From an uncultured Clostridia bacterium (GTDB taxonomy: Bacteria; Bacillota; Clostridia; Christensenellales; UBA1242), in contig CALWEQ010000008.1 in NCBI GenBank assembly GCA_944377365.1, forward strand, positions 36,678 to 100,677: a DNA stretch of 64,000 bases. The letters are read 5' to 3'. Numbering within the stretch: the stretch's first letter is position 1; every line of letters begins with the position of its first letter. The position numbers were made by a program, and so were the translations under genes. The notes beneath the pieces are model-generated. The model was not told the origin of the DNA, searched no databases, and saw only the letters and a program-made list of their open reading frames with translations. Below are positions 28,764 through 37,727 of this stretch, piece after piece.

Positions 28764-30701
28764 ATGACAATATCAGATTTAATTTATGATCATTTCGCAG
28801 GTATAAAAAATGGCTTAAAGAAGGGCGCATATAATCCTTTAACTATGGTTTCTTTGAAAAACATAGCATTAGATTCTCTTCGATTTCAAACTCAAAATAC
28901 TGATAGGAATATAGGACAAGACGCGCTTTTGCCATTTTTAAATGCTTCAATTAAAACAACCGTAAAAGAGGATGGCATTTTTGATGTCAGTTTCGTTGCA
29001 CGTCCACTTGGGAAGATAAAAAAGGACTTATGGCAAATTTTAACGTCAGGAATGTTTTCTGACAATTTAATTGAAGCAAAAATGCAAAAGATTTCTCATT
29101 ATAAAGATGAAAAAGATGCAGGTTTTAAAATTTATAGCGCATTTGTCAATGAAAATGATTATTGGAAAACAAAAATTGAAACAAACAAGACTTATGAAAA
29201 ATATGTCAATGTAATTATTTCAAGTGGGGAAGCTACGTTAAAAGGTGGAAAACTAAACATCGTAGCCGATGACATTGAAAGAGGCAAGACATTCACTGTA
29301 AGCGGTCCTGCGATTGTGTTAGCAACAAATCTATATCATCTTCACAAAATGGCAAAGCAGATGAATATAGATGAAAGCTTTGTCGAGCCAGTTGTTTATC
29401 TTTCCGCACTTTTGTTAATGCCAGCATTAACCACAAAAGAGGATATAAAAAGTAAAAATGATTTCACGTTTGAATTGTCTAGAAAATTGCTACCTTATCT
29501 TTATGAGAGCATAAGTAAGGAAATTGAAAATAACACAGCTTATCATATTGTTGATTTTGCCGTCAACCTTGCAAATTCTAGAATAGAAAAATTAAACCAT
29601 GACATTTTAAACTACAACAAAGGCAAAGACGACAAAGAAAGATTGGAAGAATATCCTAGAGTTGACAGCCTTTATTACGACATGAAGATTGATCAACTCA
29701 CAAAGCAAAAGATTGTGAAATTCCAGGATTTGCCTATTAGGTGGTCAAAAAATGGATCTAATTTCAAATGGGAATTTGTCAGCAAAGAAGGCAAGGTAGG
29801 CTACATGTTTGTCGACGATGACAAAAAGTTGGAGGAAGGAAGCACTTCTTTGGCTTTTAAAGGTTTGGCGTCAAACGATGAAGAACAAATTTTGGCATCA
29901 TTTGAGTTTTTCGACAGTCAAATAGTTGGTGAGGAAAATCATGATAAGGTCGTTGACACCTTTGAAGAAACTGCGGAAATTTTGTATGCAAATTTGATTT
30001 TACTTTCTTACATCAACAAAATCGGTGGAATAAGTGAAGAAAACAGAAAGAATATGGAGCAAATATTCACTATTCCGCTTATTCAATGCTTAAACAATAT
30101 GGGAAAAGACAGCATAAAAGTTGCAGAGCAAAAAGCATATGATTCGGTTAGAAAACTTTTCGTTGATGCAAAAAAAGGGGATGAATTTGATGACAATTTT
30201 AAATATTTTAACCATAGATATAATAGAAAAAAACTTTCTGAAAATTTCATAAAAGATTTTAGTAAAATTGCCATAGACGAGCTAAGAAAAGCCCAAAACA
30301 AAAAAAATACGAAGAAAGGAAATGAAAAAATAGAAGAAGTAGCCCTTTCCAAATTATTGCCCGAGCTTTCTCTGTCTTACAAAAACGGAATTATCAATGC
30401 GTTATATGAGGGGGTTTTGCCAGACGATTTTGAGAGCAAAAATGCAGATAGGAAGGATTATTATAAATCGGTGTATGAAGCCATTAAAAATGGACATGAC
30501 ATAGTTAATGGAGACAAGCCTATTGAGATCTATTTAAATTTATTGTTAAATGTCGGCAAAAATTTAAATGAAATTCAAAAATTAGGGGATAATAATCCAA
30601 ACGCAGTTCTTGACGATCAAATTGTGAAAACGGTTGTCAAAAGCAAACAGGACATCAAGAAAGAAACAAAAGACACAATAAAAAGTGTTTTAGATAGATA
30701 A
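28764..30701 (+). CDS. hypothetical protein, 645 residues, cytoplasmic
   Basis: I do not recognise a family. There is no signal peptide or transmembrane helix and no nucleotide-binding loop. The N-terminal 170 residues mix strands and helices (one segment reads KYVNVIISSGEATLKGG), the middle is helical and charged, and the last 120 residues are Lys/Asp-rich helices. The codon and base composition match the neighbours. It has its own near-consensus promoter, an AGGGG ribosome binding site and a strong terminator, so it is a well-defined monocistronic unit, not drift. It could be a lineage-specific structural or regulatory protein; nothing in the sequence decides. Confidence 0.8.
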   Translation: MTISDLIYDHFAGIKNGLKKGAYNPLTMVSLKNIALDSLRFQTQNTDRNIGQDALLPFLNASIKTTVKEDGIFDVSFVARPLGKIKKDLWQILTSGMFSDNLIEAKMQKISHYKDEKDAGFKIYSAFVNENDYWKTKIETNKTYEKYVNVIISSGEATLKGGKLNIVADDIERGKTFTVSGPAIVLATNLYHLHKMAKQMNIDESFVEPVVYLSALLLMPALTTKEDIKSKNDFTFELSRKLLPYLYESISKEIENNTAYHIVDFAVNLANSRIEKLNHDILNYNKGKDDKERLEEYPRVDSLYYDMKIDQLTKQKIVKFQDLPIRWSKNGSNFKWEFVSKEGKVGYMFVDDDKKLEEGSTSLAFKGLASNDEEQILASFEFFDSQIVGEENHDKVVDTFEETAEILYANLILLSYINKIGGISEENRKNMEQIFTIPLIQCLNNMGKDSIKVAEQKAYDSVRKLFVDAKKGDEFDDNFKYFNHRYNRKKLSENFIKDFSKIAIDELRKAQNKKNTKKGNEKIEEVALSKLLPELSLSYKNGIINALYEGVLPDDFESKNADRKDYYKSVYEAIKNGHDIVNGDKPIEIYLNLLLNVGKNLNEIQKLGDNNPNAVLDDQIVKTVVKSKQDIKKETKDTIKSVLDR

Positions 30702-30707
30702 ATAAAA

Positions 30708-30736
30708 AAAAGATAATGCAGAGCATTATCTTTTTT
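30708..30736. terminator. terminator of the 645-residue gene
   Basis: A 12-bp stem (AAAAGATAATGC with GCATTATCTTTT) closes on an AGA loop and continues in T residues. The A-rich 5' side makes it usable from the opposite strand, where the aldolase gene ends about 70 nt away. Confidence 0.85.
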
Positions 30737-30805
30737 AATTAAAATTTTCATTAAACAAAACTAAAATACAAACAAACAATTTTATTAAAGTTAGCGTGCA
30801 AATTT

Positions 30806-31726
30806 TTATAATTTGTTTTCGCTGTTTAACAAGTTTTTTATTTTGTGCTCAACAACGTTTTCGACGTATTTTTGCCCTAAAAGGCAATATTTTCTTTGGT
30901 CAAAATTTTCAGGCTTTTCGTTGAGTGATTGCCTAACCCCAGCAGTAAAAGCCATGCGTAAATCTGTGTCGATGTTTATTTTGACGACATTGTGCATTTG
31001 GACAGCCATTTTTGTAAGCTCTTCATTTACGCCTTTTGCGTTGTTTATGCTTCCGCCATTTTTGTTAATAATCTCAACGTAATTTTCGTTTACTGATGAA
31101 GCCCCGTGTAAAACGAGAGGAAAACCAGATAATTTTTTTTCTATTTCTTGCAAAATATCAAATCTAAGTTTACTTTCACCTTGATATTTGTAAGCCCCAT
31201 GGCTTGTGCCTATTGCAACTGCGAGAGAGTCGACGTTTGTAAGTTTTACAAATTCTTTAGCTTTTTGCGGGTCAGTAAAGTGGTTGTTTTCAACATCTAC
31301 ATTATCTTCAATTCCTGCCAACTGCCCCAGTTCACCTTCCACGAAAATCCCTTTTTTGTGCGCATAGTCGCAAACTTGCTTTGTGAGCGAAACATTTTCT
31401 TCGAAAGGCAAGGCACTAGCGTCAATCATTACTGAATCAAAACCCAAATCGACAGCTTTTTTGCAAACATCAAAACTTTTACCATGGTCTAAATGTAAAA
31501 ATATTGGAGTTTTGCAATTTTTTTTGACAATTTTTACGTTTTCTACAACAAAGTCGCTTCCCATATAATCAAGAGCACCTTCAGAGACTGCGACTATTAC
31601 AGGACTTTTTAATTTTTCGGCTGTGTAAGTGATTGCCTTCAAAACTTCCAAACTAGAAAAATTGAATGCTCCAAGTGCAAAACCTTTTTTTAAAGCTTTT
31701 TTATAATAATATAATAAATTTTTCAT
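30806..31726 (-). CDS. fba: class II fructose-bisphosphate aldolase
   Basis: 306 residues from ATG 31726. It catalyses the zinc-dependent cleavage of fructose 1,6-bisphosphate in glycolysis and the reverse condensation. The opening ALKKGFALGAFNFSSLE, the zinc-ligand segment HLDHGKSFD, the loop VEGELGQLAG, the phosphate-binding LVLHGASSV and NAKGVNEEL, and the KINIDTDLR element are typical. A tagatose-bisphosphate aldolase (GatY-type) cannot be wholly excluded. The frame is open 42 codons further upstream, but that extension is a hydrophobic AT-rich stretch and contains the promoter. ATG 31726 lies 7 nt after the -10 box with no ribosome binding site, so a leaderless transcript is predicted. 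Confidence 0.93.
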   Translation of the reverse strand: MKNLLYYYKKALKKGFALGAFNFSSLEVLKAITYTAEKLKSPVIVAVSEGALDYMGSDFVVENVKIVKKNCKTPIFLHLDHGKSFDVCKKAVDLGFDSVMIDASALPFEENVSLTKQVCDYAHKKGIFVEGELGQLAGIEDNVDVENNHFTDPQKAKEFVKLTNVDSLAVAIGTSHGAYKYQGESKLRFDILQEIEKKLSGFPLVLHGASSVNENYVEIINKNGGSINNAKGVNEELTKMAVQMHNVVKINIDTDLRMAFTAGVRQSLNEKPENFDQRKYCLLGQKYVENVVEHKIKNLLNSENKL

Positions 31727-31733
31727 ATGACAA

Positions 31734-31762
31734 ATTATATCATATTTTCGCAAACTTACCAA
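31734..31762 (-). promoter_or_regulatory. aldolase promoter, leaderless geometry
   Basis: On the minus strand TTGGTA (31762-31757) and an extended -10 TGA-TATAAT (TATAAT at 31739-31734) are 17 nt apart. ATG begins at 31726, 7 nt later. Most of the 61-nt divergent gap to the lipoprotein gene is occupied by this promoter. Confidence 0.7.
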
Positions 31763-31787
31763 CGTATTTTGATAAAGGAGGAAAAAA

Positions 31788-32465
31788 ATGAAAAAAAGTG
31801 CTATTGTTATATTGTTTTTATTAAGCTTATCGTTATCGCTTTCAGGTTGCATTGAAAGTAAGGACGATCTAAGCTTAATAAAAGAAAATATGTCCGAATA
31901 TGGCGAAGTTTATTTTTATTCTGACAATATGGATTTGCCAATGTCAGTCGTTTCTGGTTTTAGAGAAGAGCCATATAAATACGATGGAAAAAGTAGTATA
32001 AAATTTGATTTTGCCCTGGTTGTTGCACGTTTAGACAATGCAGATGATGAATATTTAGAGATCACTATAGATGGCGAGAGAGAAAAGGTTTTGTTAAAAT
32101 ATAATTATTTAACGGGGACCCATGTAGCTGATCTGCAAAGAAAACTCAGTGGGGATGAAAATATTTCCATTTTCTATCTCGGGAAGGAAGCAAACATGGT
32201 TTGTAAATCCAAAGAATTTGCTGTGAGCGCAGAAAAAGCTCTTGAAATAGGCACACAATATTTTAGCGAAAAAATAACTCAACTTAGAGTGGATGATGAC
32301 CTTAATGCTGAATGCTACTTAAAATTGTTAGACAACGTGTCTGGTGGTTTTAAAGAAGTCTATTGGTTATTTTCAATTTATTCTTTAAATGGCGAAATGT
32401 CTAACGTTATAATTTCAACAGTGAATGGCCAAATCCTTGCAAACGACGGACAAAATTTGATATAA
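31788..32465 (+). CDS. small predicted lipoprotein
   Basis: 225 residues. The signal peptide has a lipobox LSGC (Cys21), which predicts lipid anchoring outside the membrane. The mature part is beta-rich and acidic and belongs to no family I can name. Its last third (residues about 145-225, with 'YWLFSIYSLNGEMSNVIIS' and 'NGQIL') resembles the PepSY-type pattern of a strand ending in a repeated Asn-Gly turn, but this is a loose likeness. AAAGGAGG lies 6 nt before ATG. It diverges from the aldolase gene and sits 19 nt before hflX. Confidence 0.75.
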   Translation: MKKSAIVILFLLSLSLSLSGCIESKDDLSLIKENMSEYGEVYFYSDNMDLPMSVVSGFREEPYKYDGKSSIKFDFALVVARLDNADDEYLEITIDGEREKVLLKYNYLTGTHVADLQRKLSGDENISIFYLGKEANMVCKSKEFAVSAEKALEIGTQYFSEKITQLRVDDDLNAECYLKLLDNVSGGFKEVYWLFSIYSLNGEMSNVIISTVNGQILANDGQNLI

Positions 32466-32484
32466 TCTTTGCAAAGGAGACAAA

Positions 32485-33576
32485 ATGCAGGAGACAAAAA
32501 GGAAACGCCAGAAAGCGATTGTCGTAGTAGTTTTGACAAAAAGCAAGGAAAGCAAAAGCAGAAAGCTAGATGAGATTGTCAGACTAGCAGAGTCGACAGG
32601 CATAGAGGTTTTAGCTTCTTTTTCACAAAATGTAAAAGAATTTAACAAAAGCACGGTCATAGGGAGTGGGAAAGTGCTTGAAATACAAAAATTCTTAAAA
32701 GAAAACCCAGTCGACGTTGTTATTGTTGATTACAAGTTGACAGGCTCACAAATTTCAAACCTTGCTGATGCATTTTTAACGAGAGTGATCGATCGTGTGG
32801 GATTAATTCTTGACATCTTTGCCTTGCATGCAAAAACAAACGAGGCTAAGTTACAGGTAAAACTTGCACAAAACATTTATCTTTTGCCAAAGCTTCGTCA
32901 AGTCAAAGAAACAAGCAACAAGTATGGTGGTGCTGGTGTTGGAATGAGGGGGCCAGGTGAAACGAAATTGGAGCTTGACAGGAGGCGTTTAGAAAGAGAA
33001 ATTGATTTACTAAAAAAGGAAATAGCAAAAATAAAAAGCCAAAGGCAAGTTAGCCGTCGTGAAAGAGAAAAAAGTGGCGTCAAAAAAGTGGCGCTCGTGG
33101 GATACACCAATGCCGGCAAGAGCTCTTTGTTAAATGCGTTGGCTAAGGAAAATATTTACGTAGAAGACAAGTATTTTGCGACACTAGACACAACAAGTAG
33201 AAAAATATTTTTAAACGGCGAAAATGTTGTCGTAACCGACACCGTTGGCTTTATTTCTGAATTACCGCATGAGCTTGTGGATTCGTTCGCTTCAACGCTT
33301 GATGAAGCAAAATCTGCTAATTTAATTTTGCATGTCGTCGATCCAACGGCGACATCCAAAGATGGTGGCGAACTTTATTTTGAAGAGTCTATGCAAATTA
33401 CGAACAAAGTGCTTGATGACATTGGCGCTACACAAAAAAGATTGATTGTTTTCAACAAATGCGATTTGCTTAAAAACAAAAAGGATTTGACTGAAAATGA
33501 AATATATGTTTCAGCAAAAACAAAAGAAGGCTTAGAGGAGCTTAAACAAAAAATTTGGGAAATGTTAGAAAAATAA
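32485..33576 (+). CDS. hflX: GTPase HflX
   Basis: 363 residues, shorter than the 410-430 common in the family because the C-terminal tail is reduced. HflX is a ribosome-associated GTPase that splits stalled or stressed 70S ribosomes. The N-terminal nucleotide-binding-like domain ends in the signature GGAGVGMRGPGETKLE (about residues 149-164), followed by the coiled linker. The G domain shows G1 GYTNAGKSS (about 205), G3 DTVGF (about 252) and G4 NKCD (about 325). AAAGGAGA precedes ATG. A TATAAT-like box at 32458-32463 overlaps the end of the preceding lipoprotein gene and could be its promoter. Confidence 0.95.
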   Translation: MQETKRKRQKAIVVVVLTKSKESKSRKLDEIVRLAESTGIEVLASFSQNVKEFNKSTVIGSGKVLEIQKFLKENPVDVVIVDYKLTGSQISNLADAFLTRVIDRVGLILDIFALHAKTNEAKLQVKLAQNIYLLPKLRQVKETSNKYGGAGVGMRGPGETKLELDRRRLEREIDLLKKEIAKIKSQRQVSRREREKSGVKKVALVGYTNAGKSSLLNALAKENIYVEDKYFATLDTTSRKIFLNGENVVVTDTVGFISELPHELVDSFASTLDEAKSANLILHVVDPTATSKDGGELYFEESMQITNKVLDDIGATQKRLIVFNKCDLLKNKKDLTENEIYVSAKTKEGLEELKQKIWEMLEK

Positions 33577-33602
33577 AAAAATGCCAATTATTTGGCATTT
33601 TT
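33577..33602. terminator. bidirectional terminator between hflX and the DUF1858-like gene
   Basis: AAAAATGCCAA (33577-33587) pairs with TTGGCATTTTT (33592-33602) around a TTAT loop. It begins directly after the hflX stop and overlaps the last codons of the convergent gene, so it serves both strands. Confidence 0.85.
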
Positions 33603-33800
33603 ATTTTTTAAATGTTCATTTAGTTTTTCAACTAAAAAGTCACAATCAATTTCATGCACTGCCGATGCTTCCTCCAATGTTTCCATAAGGCTCATAGGGC
33701 AGTAAATGCAATGCATACCAAAGCCCATCAACACATCAGCAAGGCTTTGATCAATTTTTAACACTTTTTCGATTGTCATATTTTTGGTAATTTTTTTCAT
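33588..33800 (-). CDS. DUF1858-like redox-disulfide domain protein
   Basis: 70 residues. The pattern 'MTIEKVLK...LADVLMGFGMHCIYCP...ETLEEA' followed by 'HEID' is that of the small DUF1858 domain, often found beside or within redox proteins. Cys31 and Cys34 form a CxxC pair suited to metal or disulfide chemistry. It stands alone here, convergent with hflX. Its promoter sits 6 nt before ATG and there is no ribosome binding site, so a leaderless message is predicted. Confidence 0.85.
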   Translation of the reverse strand: MKKITKNMTIEKVLKIDQSLADVLMGFGMHCIYCPMSLMETLEEASAVHEIDCDFLVEKLNEHLKNKNAK

Positions 33801-33806
33801 GATTAT

Positions 33807-33835
33807 ATTTTAATACGTTTTTAAAGTTTTGTCAA
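33807..33835 (-). promoter_or_regulatory. promoter of the DUF1858-like gene, leaderless geometry
   Basis: On the minus strand a perfect TTGACA (33835-33830), a 17-nt spacer and TAAAAT (33812-33807) are followed by 6 nt (ATAATC) and then ATG at 33800. No ribosome binding site fits. Confidence 0.8.
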
Positions 33836-33962
33836 CAAAATAAAAGGCAAACCATTCATGTTAAAAAATATTAAATTTTTGATAAATATTTACTTTTTTG
33901 CATTATTTTGACTATTTTTTTGAAAAAATCATAATAATTTTGTTTAAATAATAATTTAAAGT

Positions 33963-34628
33963 ATGAAAAAAATATCTGATGTTATTTCCAAGCCGGTTTT
34001 TAAAACCAATGGACAAAAATATGGTTACGTGATAGCTGTTGAGCTATCTGTTGATTGCACTAAATTGACTTCGTTAATAATTGTTGATGATGAAAGCGAA
34101 ACACAAGCAAAAATTGATGCAAGTGAAATAGTTTATGGAAAAGACGCAATTTTTCTTAAAACAGAGCCAATTTTTGTAGAGGCTTATAATTTCTCATCTC
34201 CAATCAATAAAATGGTCTATGATAAGAATGCGAAAAGTTTGGGTAGGGTTGAAGAAGTTTTTTTAAGGAGCAACAAAATAGTTGGCATATCAACTAATCA
34301 ACTTTGTTTTCTTCCAAAAAACATTTCAGTGAACGGAGAGTCGGCAGTAATATTGTTTGGTAAAAAGCAAAAAAGGAAAGCGTTTGATTTTAACCTTGCG
34401 AAGCTTCAGCCTGAACAATACGTTGAAATAACAGAAGCGCAAACTCAAATAGTTCCGTATCGTGTTGAGTTGACAGGGAAATCACTTATTGGCAAAATCG
34501 CCACACGAGACATATTAGGGCTCAATAATGAACTTATTATAAAAAAACATGAAGTTATCACACAAAAAAAACTTAATGAAGCCAAAAGGCACAACAGGCT
34601 AAACTTATTGTTTTACAATTGCAAATAA
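33963..34628 (+). CDS. PRC-barrel-like protein
   Basis: 221 residues without signal peptide or membrane helix. Two segments look like PRC-barrel beta domains: residues about 1-70 (VISKPVFKTNGQKYGYVIAVEL) and about 78-125 (NKMVYDKNAKSLGRVEEVFL). A basic linker and an independent C-terminal part (about 150-221) follow. PRC-barrels occur in RimM and in sporulation or photosynthetic proteins; the role here is unknown. No good ribosome binding site precedes ATG 33963. A plausible promoter is TTGACT (33908-33913) with CATAAT (33930-33935). It is transcribed towards the VirB4-like gene but is separated from it by 363 nt. Confidence 0.65.
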   Translation: MKKISDVISKPVFKTNGQKYGYVIAVELSVDCTKLTSLIIVDDESETQAKIDASEIVYGKDAIFLKTEPIFVEAYNFSSPINKMVYDKNAKSLGRVEEVFLRSNKIVGISTNQLCFLPKNISVNGESAVILFGKKQKRKAFDFNLAKLQPEQYVEITEAQTQIVPYRVELTGKSLIGKIATRDILGLNNELIIKKHEVITQKKLNEAKRHNRLNLLFYNCK

Positions 34629-34991
34629 AATCAATATTTAATTCGAAAAAAAACAATCATTTAATTAAAATTAGCAAAAAAATAATTAAAAATTAATAAA
34701 AAAATTAAAAAAATAATAAAAAAACAGAAAATAATTGATAAATTAAAAATTTTAACATCATAAAAACGCAATAAGAATATTCGCAAATGACAAATTCCTT
34801 TTAATTTATTAACAGTTACAAAAAGCCTTAAAATTGACTTATTAAAAAAAATCATTCAGATTTTGTAATTGTCGATAATATAATTTATTTTTTTAATAAA
34901 ATTCTTTGTTTTATAAATAAAAAATTATTGTCAAATCGTTTGTATTTTTCAGTATTTTTGTAGTAAGATATCTCTATAAGGAGAATTTTTT
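34629..34991. other. AT-rich intergenic region upstream of the VirB4-like operon
   Basis: 363 nt of almost pure A and T with repeated AAAAATTAAAAA-type tracts, likely to be curved or easily melted. No credible gene is present. The best promoter for the downstream operon is TTGTAT (34940-34945) with TAAGAT (34964-34969), spacer 18, followed by the ribosome binding site AAGGAG (34978-34983). Confidence 0.6.
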
Positions 34992-37718
34992 ATGCAAAGA
35001 ATTATTCCGAGAAAAACAAAAGTTAAATTAGAGTTCGTTAGGGGAGTAACAGGGCTTGATTTGATTTTGATGGTCATAGGTGGTGCTATTGCAATTATAC
35101 TGTTTGCATCAAATTTTGAAGGTCATTATTGGGTTGGTGCTGTGTTTACAATTTTTTATATTGCAACATTTATAAAGATCGCTGATGACGAAAGGCTTTA
35201 TGTCACTTGCGCCCATTTGTTTAGATTTATGGCACAAAAGAAGAAGTTTTCTGTTGACACGACAAAAGGCAAGAAAGGCGATATTAAAGAGATAATTCCT
35301 TTTGAAGATATATATCAAGACAGATTTATCAATTTTGGTTCTTACTACGGGCAGGTTATTGAAATCAAACCCGTTCTATTTGGATTGCTTACAGAATACA
35401 CACAAGACAATGTGATTGAAAGCTTTGCCAATGCACTTAGAAGGTTGACACCAGACCAAACTTGCTCGATTGTAAAACTAAATTTAGCCATGATTCTTGA
35501 CAATTACATATATGCCGAAAACAAGAAATATGAGTTGTTGCTGGAAATGCAATATGAAGGACAAGTTTCTGAAAAAGAAGTTGATGTGCGTTCACCAATC
35601 TTTGAGGAGAGAGTTTCTTTTATGGAAAACCTTAACCGTAAAGACAAGGTTTACAAAGATCATTTTTATGTGGTTGTGTATGACAAAGATTTAGAGCTTT
35701 TGGAAAACACTGTAAACGGAATGATTAATTCTCTTGCGTCATCTTTGGCCCCTATGAGTGCGAAGAGATTGTATGGGCAAGATCTTACTATCTTTTTAAG
35801 GGCAAATTATGGTCGTGAATTTGATCAACGAGAACTCGAAAGCATTCCGCTTTCCGAATATGCGAATTGGGCAAGACCTAAAGAAATAAAATTCAAAGCT
35901 GCGAAATACATAATTGATGGAAACGCTTTTAGAACGTATGCGATAACCGATTATCCACTTAATGTTGGAAATGCTTGGGGGTCTGACATCTTTTTGCTTG
36001 ACAGGACAAAGGTGGTCATGAAGTTTGCTCAGGTTCCGAAATCGGTATCCGAACGTTCGATTGACAAAGCCATTATGGATATGGAAAGCAAACTTTATCG
36101 AACAGGACGTTCATCAAGTCAAATAGAACTTCAAACTCACGTTGAAACTCTTAAAGATTTGCTTGTCAATTTAAAAAACAACAACCAACAGCTTTACGAC
36201 GTAAACACTTTTATTACTTGTGAAGATGCAGCAAAACGTGATGTTAAAGCCATGCTCAAACAAAGCGGATTTAAATTCAGCGAAATGTTTGCTCGCCAGC
36301 AAGACGCGTTTATTAGCAGTAACATTTCTCAGCGCGACAATATTAAAGGTTATAAAAGGGGAATTCCTACATCTACACTCGCTGCAGTTTTTCCATTTAT
36401 TTCTAGCGCCATGCAAGATGAAAAGGGTATTTATCTTGGCGACAACGAGTATCCAGTTTTCATTGATTTTTTTACGAGAGACAGTGTGCGTGTCAATTCA
36501 AATATGATGATTATTGGTAAGTCTGGCTCAGGAAAATCATATGCTGCTAAAACTTTGCTAGCAAACTTGGCAGCAGACAACTGCAAAATATTTATTATCG
36601 ACCCAGAAAAAGAATATGCGTATTTGACTGAATCTTTGGGTGGTAAATATATCGACGTTGGTTCGTCGTTGTATGGCATAATAAATCCATTTCATATCAT
36701 CGCTTCTCTTGACGAAGCTGAAGACGAGCTCGCTGAAGAAGATGATGAAGAAGATTTTGACCCTAAAACGTTTAAGGCTAAGCGTAAGAAAAAGAAGGAA
36801 GTTCGCATAAATGATTCGTATTCACAACATTTGCAGTTTTTGGAAAGCTTTTTCAGAAACATTTTGCAAGGAATTAGTTCTGACGCCTTTGAGCTTTTAA
36901 ATTCTCTCATAGTTGACACCTACAAATTAAAAGGCATTGACGAAAACACTTACTTGGGTGATAAAAAGCCAGAAGATTATCCTATATTTGATGACCTTTA
37001 CAACTTAGTGTTAAAAAGAATAAAATCTGTAAAAGATGATTTTACTCTTAGAAATTTAATGACTATTGAAGCTTACATTAAAAAGTTTGCATCAGGTGGT
37101 CGAAACTCTAAACTATGGAATGGACCAACTTCGATCGAAACAAATGAAAACTTCGTATGTTTTAATTTTCAATCTTTATTTGCAAACAACAACCCAATAC
37201 TTACAAACGCGCAGATGCTTTTGGTGTTTAGGTATCTTAACAACGAAATCATAAACAACAAGGATTTCAATGCTAAATATCACAAAGGTGACAAAGCTAA
37301 CAACAGAAAAATCGTTGTTGCAGTTGATGAGGCGCACTTGTTCATCAATCCAAATTTTCCTATCGCACTTGATTTTATGGCGCAAATGGCAAAACGTATT
37401 AGAAAATATTGGGGAATGCAGATAATTATTACGCAAAATCTTGCAGACTTCGTGGGTACAGAGGAGATAAGGCGTCAATCTACGGCGGTTATTAATGCTT
37501 GCCAATATTCATTGATATTCTCGTTGGCACCGAATGATATAAATGACCTTGTCGATCTTTATAAAAAATCGGGTGGCATAAACGAAGAAGAACAAAATGC
37601 AATTGTTACAGCTACGCTCGGTCAAGCTTTCTTAATCACGGGACCGACCAGCAGAACTATGATACAAGTAGTTGCTACGGACTATATAAAATCGATTTTC
37701 CAAGGTTCAAACGAATAA
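34992..37718 (+). CDS. VirB4/TraE-type ATPase with PrgI/VirB3-like membrane N-terminus
   Basis: 908 residues. Two hydrophobic helices (about 22-40 and 45-62) open the protein and look like the PrgI/VirB3 inner-membrane component fused to VirB4, as in Gram-positive conjugation systems. A CagE/VirB4-type N-domain follows (about 90-450), then the ATPase: Walker A GKSGSGKS (about 508-515), the IIDPEKEY strand, Walker B VVAVDEAH (about 775) and IIITQNLADF with a conserved Arg/Gln region. An acidic then basic insertion (about 573-603, Asp/Glu run then KAKRKKKK) is unusual. VirB4 ATPases power type IV secretion at the membrane. No VirB6, VirB8, coupling protein, relaxase or peptidoglycan hydrolase is nearby. 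The giant lipoprotein gene starts 9 nt downstream, so co-transcription is near certain and a role in its export or assembly is inferred. Confidence 0.9.
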   Translation: MQRIIPRKTKVKLEFVRGVTGLDLILMVIGGAIAIILFASNFEGHYWVGAVFTIFYIATFIKIADDERLYVTCAHLFRFMAQKKKFSVDTTKGKKGDIKEIIPFEDIYQDRFINFGSYYGQVIEIKPVLFGLLTEYTQDNVIESFANALRRLTPDQTCSIVKLNLAMILDNYIYAENKKYELLLEMQYEGQVSEKEVDVRSPIFEERVSFMENLNRKDKVYKDHFYVVVYDKDLELLENTVNGMINSLASSLAPMSAKRLYGQDLTIFLRANYGREFDQRELESIPLSEYANWARPKEIKFKAAKYIIDGNAFRTYAITDYPLNVGNAWGSDIFLLDRTKVVMKFAQVPKSVSERSIDKAIMDMESKLYRTGRSSSQIELQTHVETLKDLLVNLKNNNQQLYDVNTFITCEDAAKRDVKAMLKQSGFKFSEMFARQQDAFISSNISQRDNIKGYKRGIPTSTLAAVFPFISSAMQDEKGIYLGDNEYPVFIDFFTRDSVRVNSNMMIIGKSGSGKSYAAKTLLANLAADNCKIFIIDPEKEYAYLTESLGGKYIDVGSSLYGIINPFHIIASLDEAEDELAEEDDEEDFDPKTFKAKRKKKKEVRINDSYSQHLQFLESFFRNILQGISSDAFELLNSLIVDTYKLKGIDENTYLGDKKPEDYPIFDDLYNLVLKRIKSVKDDFTLRNLMTIEAYIKKFASGGRNSKLWNGPTSIETNENFVCFNFQSLFANNNPILTNAQMLLVFRYLNNEIINNKDFNAKYHKGDKANNRKIVVAVDEAHLFINPNFPIALDFMAQMAKRIRKYWGMQIIITQNLADFVGTEEIRRQSTAVINACQYSLIFSLAPNDINDLVDLYKKSGGINEEEQNAIVTATLGQAFLITGPTSRTMIQVVATDYIKSIFQGSNE

Positions 37719-37727
37719 AGGGAGAAA

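Noticed and set aside
31727..31852. A 42-residue N-terminal extension of the aldolase
   Set aside because: The stretch covers the promoter and does not resemble any aldolase; the family start matches ATG 31726.
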